Source: Callaeas wilsoni
Taxonomy: Eukaryota > Chordata > Aves > Passeriformes > Callaeidae
Direction of reading: 5' to 3'
Length of the DNA: 64,000 nucleotides
Assembly: GCA_013398955.1 (NCBI GenBank)
Contig: VWPU01012287.1
Span: 62,001 to 126,000, forward strand
Of the stretch, positions 32,541 through 46,800 are shown piece by piece. The notes under the pieces are model-generated. The model made no database searches and had not been told where the DNA came from. It saw only the letters and a program-made list of their open reading frames with translations. A program made the translations under genes and the position numbers. How positions within the stretch are numbered: the stretch's first letter is position 1; the number at the start of each line of letters is the position of its first letter.

Positions 32541-35500
32541 GTAGATTAAATAATACACTGACAAAAATGTGCAGCATGTCATGCGTTCATTCACTAGTCA
32601 GTGTTTATATTATTCCCTGCAACATTCTAGAAACCAAAGTACAGAGTGGTTTTGCAAGGAACAGCAGCCTAAGACAAGGAGAGGACCCTCTTGTTATAAT
32701 TTATAATGGGATCCCCTAAAGTATATCTTATCTACATCTTCAGGGACCTTTGGATTGGGTCTCTAATGATGGGGTTTTAAAAAATGAGCTTGCTCAGAAA
32801 GGAATCAAATTGATCATGCCAAAAGAAGAGTGTTCTTTAAAAATGGATATATAAACCACTTAGCCCAAGATATTGCCAGTGTTTGTTACACAGATCAGTA
32901 AGGTAAAAGCTTTTTAAGAAACATAAAGAGGAGAAATAGCAATCAGAAATACTGGATGTTTTTGGAACTGAGGGAATAAATTTTGTTCCTCCTTTTACTC
33001 CTCACAAAGTTCTACCATCTTCTCTTAAATCAGAGGTTCTAGAGCTGTGTCCCTGTAAGAACAGTTAAGGCATTTAATTAAGCCTTTTGCCTTGTAAATA
33101 TGCAATCACAGCGCTCAAGAAATCATTGAATTGGTTTTCAGATCATAAGCTGGTGTGCAAAAGTATTTAATTTAATGGTGACCTCAAGCAGCTCCTCTAT
33201 GATGTAGATATTCCAGTTACTGAAGAAAAAAAAATACAAGTTTTGTTTGCAAAACTGTTTTTTTCTCTCATTATTAATTTTGAGGAAACTGTTATGATTT
33301 GCTCTGTTTGAAACTTGTGCAGTATTTCACCATCCTAAAGTTCCCAGTCCTTGGTTTGGTGGTGGTGGCGTGGCCTGGATGGTTTTGATTATTTTTCCTA
33401 AACAACACTGGGGTCTCCTTCCCTGTGATTTGGTTTAAGCAAAGAGACTTAAATACCGTCTCTATACACTTGCCCATGGAAAATGTCAAATGGGGTTCAA
33501 AGTGCTGTATGAACACTGTGCTTAACAATAAACACAGACCTTCCTACTAATAATCTCTAGTTTTACTTTTAAGACGTAACAAACAAAAATTCACTTGAAT
33601 CCTAATGCAAAGAAAATCTGACTCTTAATTCAGAAAAAGATGCATTTCCAGGTCCAGCACTTGGTTCTAAAGAGAAGTTCTAAAAGAGCTGGCAGCTTGT
33701 CCTCTCAAGCCACTGGCACTGCCAGCCCAGCCGGCCTCATCCAATGTGTCTGAGCCAACTTCCTGAGTGGAGGCAACATAAATAACCCTGCACCAGTCTA
33801 TTAAATCAAAGTAGTTCCACTCCTATCCTCCTTTATTTTTCCTTAGTTCTTTCACAATAGGACCTGATACCCTGTACTGACGCCACATCCTCTGAAAAAA
33901 AAGCATCGGGAAATTTTAAGAAAATGTATTTAGCAGTTTTGTTGAAACCAATACATGCTTATGGAAAACATCAACAGATTAAGCATTTCTTGTTATTAAG
34001 ACTGAGCACTCATAATTTGGTCATAAATTGTGTGGTCCTGCTTGAAACAGTAAGGCAATAAACCCTCCAATTCAGCGTCCTGCTGTATCACTGCACCATT
34101 TTGAATACAAGCTGTTCTAGTCACAAAGGACACATTTATTTTCTTGAAGCCAGAGACACAGATGGTATAAACTGGAGTACCTCTCCCGATTTCAAATAAA
34201 AAGCGGTGATTTATAAATGCTGAGGATTTGGTCTAAAGGTCAAGATATTTCTCTGGTTTAGAAAGCTCTGTTCAGGGGAGAGGGGAAAATCAATGGCACT
34301 TAAAACTGAGAACCTATTATCATTATCCACGTCCTTAAGTGCAGCACATGTTCCTTTGCTTATTTACAACAGAGTGAAGTGGGTGCCAGCAAGTGAATTT
34401 AAGGCATTTTTCACCCTCTATTTTTAACAACTCTCAGACATCTCGCATCTTATCGCACATTAAACCTAAAGAGAATGTCTTTTTCATTTCTTTACCTGAA
34501 ATCATCTTTTATTTGAAATATAAGAGAGAGGGAATAGCTTTATCTCTTTTTCTTTTTTACGCCTTACAAGTTTATTTCTTCTTCAGAAAAAGAAATTTTA
34601 TCAAGCAGCCAAGTAATATAAACAGTAGCAATAAATAAATCTGTATACATCAATCAGAGACAGCAGCTGTTTCCAGAAAAACCTGAGCAATTATTTATGA
34701 AATTATGTCTTCTTGAATGCTTCTGCATACCCTCAGAATCCCGGGAGGGCCTGATTTCCTGATGAGCCTAAATTGCTGAATTAGAAGAGGAGACAATGCC
34801 ATGGTACCAATTAGCAAAACTATTGCATATCATCTCAAAATACTTGTTTTCTGTTTTAATAACTGTGTCTAACAAAGACATTCCTTCATTCTAAACATGG
34901 AGGGACATCCCACAATCAGTAACCTGAATGACTAAATGCCCTTAAAATGGACATACTTACTTTTGTGTGAAAGCAGCAAGACACACAGTGTGCATTCCAA
35001 TCAAGGAACAGGTGTCCATTGATTTATCCATTGGAAACAAGTTCTTAAACCTGACATTACCCCTGATGCCCAGAAAGAATGGAATTACTGTCCTGCAATG
35101 CAAAATGGGGCAGTGATGGTGGAGCTGTGGCACGGAATTATCATGCAGGGATGTGCAAGGTGCCACAGGGCTGCCGTTCGTGCTTCCACACATTTCCCCT
35201 TTGCACCCCTGCTTTGCAGCTCACTGCTTCCCCTTTAGACTAAACAAGCCCAGGTGAAATTATGTTTTCCTGCCTTTTGTCGGCTTAGCTGAAAGACCTC
35301 ACTGACACATTATGATTTTTCTTTCCAATTATTGTCTGTGATAGCTAATTGAGGAACAAGTGTCAGCTTCAACGAGAGTCTCCAGCTGGCCGGATTAGCT
35401 GATCCAGACCAAAATACTTAGTCCAGTGCACGCCTTCCTTTGCTAGGGATCTAAGGACTACTGGGGAAGGACAACAGCAGGCATGGCTGAAGCAGGGCTC

Positions 35501-36705
35501 AAGAGCACTGAACGGCAAAGTGAATCTTGTTTTTTCCCAGAAATGTGGCTCCTGAAGGATGCTGACCACATCTGATCATCCCCACATGTACACTTCAGGC
35601 ATTTTCAGTGCTGTCCCACAACATGGCACAGCCCCCAACAGACTTGTCCCTTAGGGAAGGACAGAGCTGAAGAGACCCAAATGACCCTGGCAGGCCAAGC
35701 AGATCGTGACCTTTGTGGGTGCAGCTCTTGCCCCAAGTATGCACTCACAAGTAAGCACCTGAACTAAGTATTTCTGACGCTGCAACTCCTTGGCTTGCTG
35801 ATTTCTTGGTAGGTAGGAATAGATGTAGCAACACAGCCCTCTTGGGGTTTGACTAAATGGAATTAACTGTGGTAAGATCATATCCTTCCAGGGGTGGACG
35901 AGTGTCATTCTCTTCAAGCTTGTGTTCTCTTTACCTTTTCCTCTGCTCCCACTAAGTGTTTGCTTTCAGACCTACTTTCAGGACTGTCAAATGAGATGTG
36001 ACTGTTTTGATCACCTCATTTAATCCCACACATATCATGGCTCATCAGATTACAAAAGCTTAGTATCAGGGAAATGGATGCTTCTTCAGTGATGGAGAAA
36101 TCAGTACACCTCTGGCTCAAAGGTTCAGGAATAACTTCAGTTACGCAGTATTATTTCTGAAAAGCTGTAGCTGTCTCATTAGACTGAATATAACATTCAT
36201 ACGGCATAGAATCAATTGCTACAATGCAGAAAAGAGACAGAGAATTAGGCTGACATCCCTTTAGATAAAAGAATGGAAAAAAATATTCACCTAGAGGTTA
36301 GAAATTAGGTAGGCATGCAAATTTTAGTCTCTAATGCTGACTCGGCTGTGCAGTAGCTGAGCAATGGTATGTAGTGAAGTATCACTAATGGTTTTTATGG
36401 CCAGCCTCATCTTGCAGGCAAGCTTTTCCTCTTCAGGACACCAGAGGCTGAGCACATATCCAAATAAGAAGGTATGTACACAATGCCATCCCAATCCCAC
36501 CCCCCTTAGGCCAACATTTCTTATCCTAACTCTGTTAGAAATACATCAACTGAAATCCTGCCCTTTGTCCCTCATTCTGGACTTGATGCATGAAGATAAA
36601 GATTAAATAGGTCCACGTGGGGTGAATTTTCACTTAATGCATCTCCCAGACTCTGTTCTCCATCACACTGTTCTATCTAACAAGAAACCCAAAGCTGATT
36701 GAGAA

Positions 36706-36863
36706 ACACGGAATGGCCTGGGTTAGAAGGGACCTTAAAGACCATCTAGTTTCAACCTCCATGCCACAGGCAGGGATGCCATTCACTAGATCAGGTTGCT
36801 CAGGGCCCCATCCAATCTGGCCTTGAACACTGCCAGGGATGGGACATCCAATACTTCTCTGGG
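36706..36863 (-). mobile_element. CR1 LINE 3'-end fragment
   Basis: The plus strand reads as antisense CR1: GAAGGGACCTTAAAGACCAT, then CAGGTTGCTCAGGGCCCCAT and CTGGCCTTGAACACTGCCAG. It is 5'-truncated and in the same orientation as NYAP2. Confidence 0.88.
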
Positions 36864-38510
36864 ATTTCTAGCTTCCTGGAAAGTAGGAGCATAAAACAAA
36901 AGAGAAAAAATATTTCTTCTCTAAGTCCCAGTTGCCTGAAATCAGCCTGAAGTCCTTTTTAACTGAGCTACTTCTGCTCCTCTCCTCACACTATTTGATA
37001 TGTTTAGATTCTTAATTCAGTGGGTACCAGTCAGGAACAGGAAATGTTAATAATTATCCCAATTTTCAATCACTATAACTGATTTTTCAAAGTAGCACGT
37101 TCACAAATTTCCTCCCTATATGTGACTAGAAGCTGATGAGTGAAACTCTGTAGGCAAAAGCCAAAGCACCTCTGAAACCCTGCAGAGTAGCTTAGGAAAA
37201 AGAAAAACCTGAGCTGCTGTGCATTACTTGTTCTGATCTCACACCTTGTGCTCATCCAGAGTCAGGGCACACAGCTGAGGCCACTGCTCTCTTGTGCAAT
37301 TCATTAGGGTGAATGTTTGCAATAACCGCTCGAAACTGGCATGAAGCTCCCAGGAAACTGGGAGGAAACAGAAGCCTTAACAAATGGAAACAATCAATAT
37401 ATAGAAAGAAAGGCTGGTCCTGACAAGGGTTTACAGGAGCATCTCACAAAGCAAGCCTCAGAGCCACACAGAGCCTGAGAGGCAGCGCAGTGCAGATGCA
37501 CAGCAGCCTCTGTTCTGCCGTGTAGGATGTGGTGATGCCTCCAGGCACATGACTCCAGTGCTAGTTTCTCATGGAGTACGGCGTTTCTATGGTGCGGAAC
37601 CGACAGAAGCACCAAATACAGCTCCAGAAAAGCTTAAGACCGTTCCCTTCCTCTCCCTCCATAAATCCCTCTTTACTGAAGGACACGGGTAACAACAAAG
37701 GGACCGCGTGCTTCCACACAGCTGGATGGAGTGGCCACACTCAAACACCTTCCAGCTCCTTCAGAGAAGGGCACAGAGCAGCAGCCCAAGGACACCTGGC
37801 AGGGTTGGTACCCTTTAAATAGTCTCCCTCTAACCTCTGCGGACTGGCAGTGTATTTCACAGGGGTCTGCCAAGTGGTAGGGCACGCTGCCATGTTATCC
37901 CACACAACAGCAGGAAGGGTTAAGGAACAGCCAGTGACAATTAGTAACATCTATCTTTTCCACTCTTTCACATTTTTCATGTTCTAAAGCTTTCCTCAGT
38001 TTTCTGCAGGGTTGTCTCAATCTTTTTGCATTTTTTTTCCTATTACGTTCCACCACTTTTTTTTTCATTTCTGATTAGGCCTTACAACTTAATTTTCTTT
38101 ATTATTTTCTCCCCACTTTCATAATTGTGCTGTAACGCATATTTAATACATTAACAGCATGCAAGAGGGTTTTTAGAAAACTGGACAATAAGTGAGCTGC
38201 TTATAAAATCCAGATTGGCACATCACAGCTGCAGCCAGGGGATGCTGAGTCTGTTCAGCAGTGTTTAGAGCTTCAATGGAAGCTCATAGCCTCAAAAAAA
38301 GGGCTCTGAGGTGACAGACTCCTTAGTATCACTGATTTGTCTGAATTTCTCAATAATGTAAATGAACCCTAAATAAAATAAAGCGGAAGGAAATAAAAAT
38401 GGGAAAATGGCAGAAAATTGAAGAAAATAATACAGAAAGGCTAAAAGGGCAGCTTTGCTTGTATACTAAAGCTTTTGACTGGAAATGATTTTTGTGTAGT
38501 CCCACGTCCT

Positions 38511-38570
38511 CAAAAAATTAAAAAAAAACCAACCAAACAAACAAAAAAAACCCAAAAAACCACTCAAAAA
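38511..38570. repeat. A/C-rich low-complexity tract
   Basis: Runs of A with interspersed CC and CAAA units. No mobile element body is recognisable beside it. Confidence 0.75.
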
Positions 38571-41159
38571 TGACACAAATTAAAAGCCAGCAAATACATT
38601 TGGAGTTTGGACTTAGATGTTAAATTTCCACAAAGTCAGTTGCAGTAACCATAACGATGAGACAATTATCTCTGTAATTGCTGAAATATTTTCCAAATAG
38701 GCTCAGCTGAACATAAAATTTAGTATTGTGCTTTTCTTTTCATACTAGCATACAGTAGTGAGAACTTCAGACAAGTCACAGGGGGCAGAGTCTTGGAGGG
38801 TTCAATGAGAAAGTTGCTTGAGATGTGGTCATAATAATTTTATATTTTAGAAGCAAATATTCTTAATTTCCTAGCATGACTTTTAAAGAGTATTATACCT
38901 TCTTTTTTGTGTGTTCATTATCCTCTAGATTCTGGAATCACCCTGCTGGGGCAGTCCCAGTTAGTCCCACTCTGCGTTTGCTCTGCCACTGCTTCAAACA
39001 AACCACCCAGAATGGTGTGAGTGCCTCAGGCTTCCAGAGGGATTTGCAGGAGCACGGCTTCTTTAACATACCAGATGAGTAGCCCAGCCTCCCCTGCCTA
39101 TCATCATGTAAATCATGACATGTAAATGTGACAGTCTGGTCAAATGCCATGTTCAAATCTCTCAATTTAGATTCTTTATGGTGGATCATTTCAATGTGGA
39201 ATTGAGAGACATAAAATGCCAGACCTGTATGTGTTTTCTATGAATCTTAGAGTGTCTTCTACCTCTGCAATATCTGAACACAAACCTGATTCTTGCTCAG
39301 GGCAGTAATCCCACAGGATTAAGTCATACTGTAAATACCAGACAAATTACAATCGGATTAGATGGGCAGTCTGTTCATTTACTCAACACAGCTGCACTCC
39401 AGAGTCTTTTCACCACTGGTGTCTATTTATAACATGAATGTGTTTTTCTTAAAGTAAATGAACACGATTTCAATTCCATATCTCTCTTGTTCTTTCCATT
39501 TGTGGCCAATAAGGAGCACATTTCTACTTCCTAAGGAGCAAAGAGAGTGCTCCTTGAGAGGCTAACAAGGCTGTTCTTGGTACAGATCTGCAGGGCAGGA
39601 TTTAGTTTAAATTTATCAGTGAAAAGTCCTTTCGAAGTTTTGCATTCAATTTCAGTCGAGTAGAATATAGCAAATATATTCTGGAGATAGGTATGAGACA
39701 GCAGCACAAATATGCTGAAATTTCCCAGGAATTGTAATATTCATGGCAGGAATTTCTTCAGGTTCCAAACTTGCTTACACTGGTGAGCATACAAACCTCA
39801 CTGGGCAGATCTGGTGTAGCATGGGGTTTACAGGGGATTTCTGCTCACTTATGAATAAGAAGCATGTTTAATAATGTTCAGGATTACCTGCCAAAATCTC
39901 CCTAGCACTTCAGTGAAATTATTTATAAATGTCACATCACATCCCTCATAATTGTTCCCAATTACAAGAATCATCTTGCCTTTTAGATACAAACTTGCTT
40001 CCATCCAGCACACAAATCCGGTGTTACTGTATTTTTACTACTGCAATCAATTAATGAAACCCTACTGAATCATGGAGCTGAGACTTTCATAAAACAGGAT
40101 TAATGACTACAGGCCATGAAAATACTAAAGGCAAACTACGCAAACTGCTGCACCAACTAGTATTCTCAGTATCTTGCTAACTCTATTTTCACCTTCACCT
40201 TTTGACTGCAGAGTTGTTATTCCTGATGTGTACAGAGATAAATAAGAACAACACCGAGACTGGAGAAGTGGAGTCAGGAGGGATGTGTTGTAGGCCAACC
40301 CAACCCACTGCACCAAGCTTCCCCATTTTTACACACAGGCATGTCCTCACTCAGCTGCTGAGGTACGAGGCAGGCAACTCTGCCCGTGGAAACCCAGAGG
40401 GGGTGTCCTGCAGAGCATGCCCCAAAGGGCTGTGACCACACTGTGACAAGTGACATAACAGTGGCACAAACACCGCCAGAAATGCAGTGTGGAATTCGTT
40501 TCCCTTCCGTAGTGATACAGTAGCCTGGAAACCAGAACACTGTCTTTTATCAGGTATAAACCAGTGCAGTTTATCATACCATATTGAATATGTTAAAGCT
40601 GTCAATAGCCATAATATAGTACCTACACAACCACGAGATCAGCTGCTCTCCAGAGACAGCTTTTTCATTAGGCAGGTGTCAAGAATTCAAAGTCATAAAC
40701 AGATTTTACTGAAGTGGAGGAGAAAGCATCCCAAGTTTGCTTTGCACTGTGACAGGCGGTGTTAGAACGACCTTCCACTGCAGGACACCCACTGAACAGG
40801 AACATTTTTGCAACAGAAATACTGGTGCCAGGTTCTGCTTTCACACATGTGACTCCTGTTGATTTCAAAAGGAGTTTCCATATTTCACTAGCTCAGAAGT
40901 ACATGGTGTACATGCTGTAAACCTGAATGCATATGGAACATCGATTTTATGACACAGCATATGACAAGTCAATATTGGCTTAAGGTTTTCCTGCACAGCC
41001 TCCTTCTGTGCTTTTCTTCCTGTGTGGGTTTATAGGTTATGTGCATTATAGGTTATGGTGGTTTTCAGATCAATTCACAGCACAACCTCCCAACCACTCA
41101 CACCAGTCCAGCTGAAAGAGATATTCCATGGCACAGCATGGAAGGAGAGGAATGGTTTA

Positions 41160-41230
41160 CATAGAATCACAGAATCATTTAGGTTGGAAAAGACCTCCAA
41201 GATCATCGAACTTAACCTTTGCCCCATGCT
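41160..41230 (-). mobile_element. Short CR1 LINE 3'-terminal fragment
   Basis: The plus strand starts ATAGAATCACAGAATCATTT and continues TTGGAAAAGACCTCCAAGAT, the antisense of the extreme 3' end of avian CR1. Only about 70 bases remain. It lies about 470 bases downstream of the large NYAP2 exon. Confidence 0.8.
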
Positions 41231-41688
41231 TAACCAAGGTTAAGCTGGTACCTCTGGTTGCCATCATATTTTCCAGAATTTCTGGCCAAGTTAAGGGTGA
41301 TCACTGGATCTTTGCAAATAACCCTTGGTTATTTTGCTACAAGCTGCTTAGACTGTCTTAGCATTCATCAAGAAAGGAAGGATGTGACACGGTGGGAAGA
41401 TCCCAACTCACACGGAACCTTTACAGCTGCAGAAAAAATTAAGAGAGCTGACTCTTTTTGCAAGACCAAGCCATGAAATGTTCTTCTAAGTGCAGTTGCA
41501 TACTTAAAAACCTTAGAAATAAAACAATATGAAGATTAAAGCAATTTTAGCAATCATATTTTTTTGTTTCATTACAAGAATTTTCTATAAGGAATTCAGA
41601 CTTCTGAGATTTTTAATTTTTGGAACCACTGGATTTAGTGAAGTACAGTAGCAGATATTATTATAAACAGAAGAATGAGGAAAAATTA

Positions 41689-42876
<1,188 letters not shown>

Positions 42877-43656
42877 TCATAATTCTGGAATGGATTTCCT
42901 GGGACCAGCTCATTGCTGGTTTTCTCTGGTATTACATGAATAGAACACTATAAAAATAACACTCAATTCAAAACACTCTTAGACTTCCCCCAGAATGCTC
43001 TGACACTCCAGGATTAAGTAACTAGTGAGCACTTCCCTTCCTCCGAGACATCTGTTCTTTCCCAAACTCTTTGGGACAGGGGACTTTCCATTTTTAAATA
43101 TTATGCTTTTCAAATATCACTGTGGGATTTTAAAGATCCAAAGAGTTGCCAACGACATAACACTAAGTATCAAAATGAACTCCTTTTGGCTCCAAGAGAA
43201 CAGTTAAGATCCTGGACAGTCATACTGGAATGACAGTGATGTAACTCTGCAGTGACAGTGATGAATCAAGACCTTTTTATTTATAGTAACTCCTTGCATA
43301 AAGCACAACAATTGTCTCAGCACTAACTGAGAAAGAAAATACTCATTTACAAACTGTAAAATCCGCTGTCGAGATAATACTAGTGATTTATCTGGACTTT
43401 ATTCTATTGTTAGAATCTCGTGAATCTCTTTGCAAGATTTCTGTGAAGTCAAGGAATAACAAGGTATCTCACAGATTCGGATCCTTTCCACACAGGTTAC
43501 TTATAGAAACCTTTGTCTTTGAAACTATAAATCAAAACATTGTGATGAAATTCATTTGAAATGAGAGGTCAAGGGTTTCTTGGAAATTATCCTTTATGAA
43601 TTAAACAATAAAGAAACTCATGCAAATTGCATTTTGTTCACTTTGCATAAAGAGCT

Positions 43657-43711
43657 AATAAAACATCTCATTAAATGTTAGGGTTAATAAAATGCCTCAT
43701 TAAATGTTTAA
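43657..43711. repeat. Imperfect 29 bp tandem duplication
   Basis: AATAAAACATCTCATTAAATG at 43657 is followed 29 bases later by a near copy, AATAAAATGCCTCATTAAATG. Only two copies are present. Confidence 0.75.
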
Positions 43712-43834
43712 GTGAAGTCAGTTTTTATCCTAAGCAGACTCAACAAACTTGTTCAGAAACAAAATTTATCACATACACTAAACCTAGCTTATATTTCTAG
43801 AAGCTAATTAATACCTCATTGGTAAGTTCCCCAG

Positions 43835-43866
43835 AACAAACAAACAAACAAACACACAAACACACA
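43835..43866. repeat. (ACAA)n microsatellite
   Basis: Several AACA units grade into CACA at the end. A simple repeat in the long NYAP2 intron. Confidence 0.85.
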
Positions 43867-46800
43867 GCACTAAACCAGTGGCCAGGTTGGAATGGCAGCT
43901 TTACTGCCTTTCCAAAATTTTGTTGCTCCTTGTAATTCACTACTGCATATCTGCCACTTTGAATTCAATGCTCAGAGAAATTTCCAGACACCTTCTGCTG
44001 ACCCATCAGCAAACAGCCAGCAAATGTCTGATGCTAAACCAGGCAGGCAGCACTCATGGAGTTGAAATCCCTCTTTTAGAAACAGCTGTAAACATATTCC
44101 TAAAGCCAGCAGGGAGGCAGTGCTCTGCCAGCTCAAAGAGAGCATTTTGAGTCTGGGAGGATGCTGGCTCAGAGCTGGGAGACACCTGCATTAAAGCACC
44201 TTACTAACGTGATTTGGTCACTATCAGAGGAGGATTCAAAGAGTGTTATCACTTTGTCACACTTCTGCTTTGATCTGCTAAATAGCTTCTGCTCAATTCC
44301 CACAAGGCATAGCAGTAAAGGCAGATGATAAACAAGTTTTGTTCAGGAATAAGGAGCTGTGAATGCGTACCCACACAAAGCAACGGGACTACTCTTTGTC
44401 AGCAGCATTTGTTTTAGCTTAACACATAACTAAGGTACAACAAAGCAAAAAGCAAAATAAATCTTGCTGGAATTAAAAGGAATAAAAAAGACTTAAAAAA
44501 TTATATTATACTTTCATGATGGTTCTAATTAATGTGTTCCACTTTGCAGCAGGCTAGGGACATGCAAAAGCTACCACAGATAAGAGTGTTTGGTAGCTTG
44601 ATAGTTTTTCACTATGTGGATATATCCTAATGCATTTTAAATTTGTCTTTTTAATTAACCCAAATTAATTTTCTTGAATGTATTAGGCTAGACTTTTGGG
44701 AATAAGATGTAGGCTACCAGAATCATTTGGGCTTTGCAGAAAATATTACTTGTGATGTATTTGACAATACTAGCAGATTTTTCTTGCCTGCTTCCAGCTA
44801 AATCACTATTTCATTTCTGTTTAGTGTCTTATTTGTATATTATGTTTGTAGATATTCCACTAGCATAAACTTGATCTCAGTCCTCTCTCCAGCCTCTGTT
44901 AATCTGATTTACAACCCTGTCAAAAACAATCTTATTCGCATTGCTGTCATTAAATGAAGAGACAGTCAATGAAACTGGCACAAACTGCCTGATCATTTGT
45001 GAACATGTTGTACATGACCTGAACTCTACTTCAGCTACATTTGAAAATCCTGTATTTTGTAAACACAGGCTTCTCACAGTCTTCAGTTCCCTGTGCATCA
45101 CAGTGCCATCACTAATGGATACCTGAGAAAGGAACATTTCCTGCTCCTCTGCTTCTTCAGATCCCTGTTCCCCGTGCTGCCTTTTACATCTTCTGTGCCA
45201 CAGGTGTCACACTGCGAATGTGCTCTGTCTTACAGCCACAACCCCACTCTTTGATGTCTTTATCTGGACGGATGTTAATGATGGACAAATAATCAAAAGC
45301 TGAGTTGCTCTTGTGCTGTGGTCATTCAAGGCTAATGTTAACTTATATTTTTTCTAAAAACAGCCAAAAGTGGTCAAAAGTACTGTGTTTTAAAATTGCT
45401 AGAAAAAGTATGTTTTCCTCTTCCCTCATTCCATTTTCACAAGTTTTATCCAACTGAAGAGGTTCTGCTACATGGTCTAAACCTGTCCTTGGGTGTTGGA
45501 GTTCCCATATACAACATCCACAGGTTATTACATTACAAACAAGGAAATGAGAAATGTCAAGGAAAAACAATTGACATTCTGCCATCTAGTCTTGTATTTT
45601 TGCATGGGTTGAAATTAAGTACCACAATGACACACAGAGCCTCATCTGCCATTGCATGATATGCAGCATTAGCCTAGAATATATTGGTGACATTATCAAC
45701 AAAAAGGTCAAATGACCCGGTTTTCCTGCATGAGACAGGGTAAAACATGACAAGGTGATTTACTTTCCATTTGCTATTTAAAGCATTTTTCTTCTGCTGT
45801 AGTTTATTTTACTAAACTATCTATTTCCAGAAGGTGATGTGTTACTGAGATGTTTTTCCCTTCCTGACAAATTGGACTTTTCAAACTAAAATTTTGAACT
45901 AAACTGTTTAAATATTTTACAAACCTGAAAAGGTAAAAACGTACCTCCCATGTGGTGCACAGAGCATGAACATTTGGTGCTATACGACTTCCTAGAGAAA
46001 ATACACAGGTAAATGGATAGAGTAAATAACAAAGAAAGGTTCTTATCATTACTAGGAACAGAGGAACTGTTCACACCCACTGAGAACTCCCTCAGCTACA
46101 GGAGGACATTCAGGAAGCAAACTGAATTATCTTTAAGAAGGCTATGGTGCAAGACACTTAAATTTATTTAACAAAGCTTTCTACTCTGAAACACAGCTCC
46201 ATGGCAAGGCTGAACTCTACAGCACATCCATTAATGGAATATGCATCATGAGCTACCGCTCCAGCCCAGAACAACAGAGAAAATGAACAGGAATCCTGCA
46301 GCTAAACAGAGCTGTGCAAGGCTAATGAAAGGAGCAGGGAGTATTTGTGCAGTTCCTGTGTTACCAACATTTGGCAGGGATAGATGTGCACGAATGCAGA
46401 AGCCCTGGCAAGATCCCACACCCAATGAAAGGAAATTATTTGGCAATCTCCAGAGAGGAACAGGCAAGATTGCTTAAAGTACTTGACATTTATCAGGCAG
46501 AAAAAGCATTCGGTGCCTGCTGGGAACATAAACTTCTATGAAAAGCAAAGCACACTGGCATATTGGTGATACACATACTGCCGTGCTGTCTGCTCTAAAC
46601 ATGGAGTAATTAAGTGCTTTTCAACATGAATTACTATGTCCTTGATGAAACTGTTGCCAGTAACTTGTGTTGAGACTCTGCCACTTGTACATCAGAGCAC
46701 ATGAGTCCTGATCCAAAGCTAAGTGGAAGAAATGAAAGTGAGAACTGTTTCTTTCCCCACCAGGTGAAGCCTTCCTCAAATATCCATCACAAAGTGCACC

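Noticed and set aside
32303..32719. A 138-codon plus-strand frame
   Set aside because: Much of it reads through a CR1 3' end, which is noncoding in that element.
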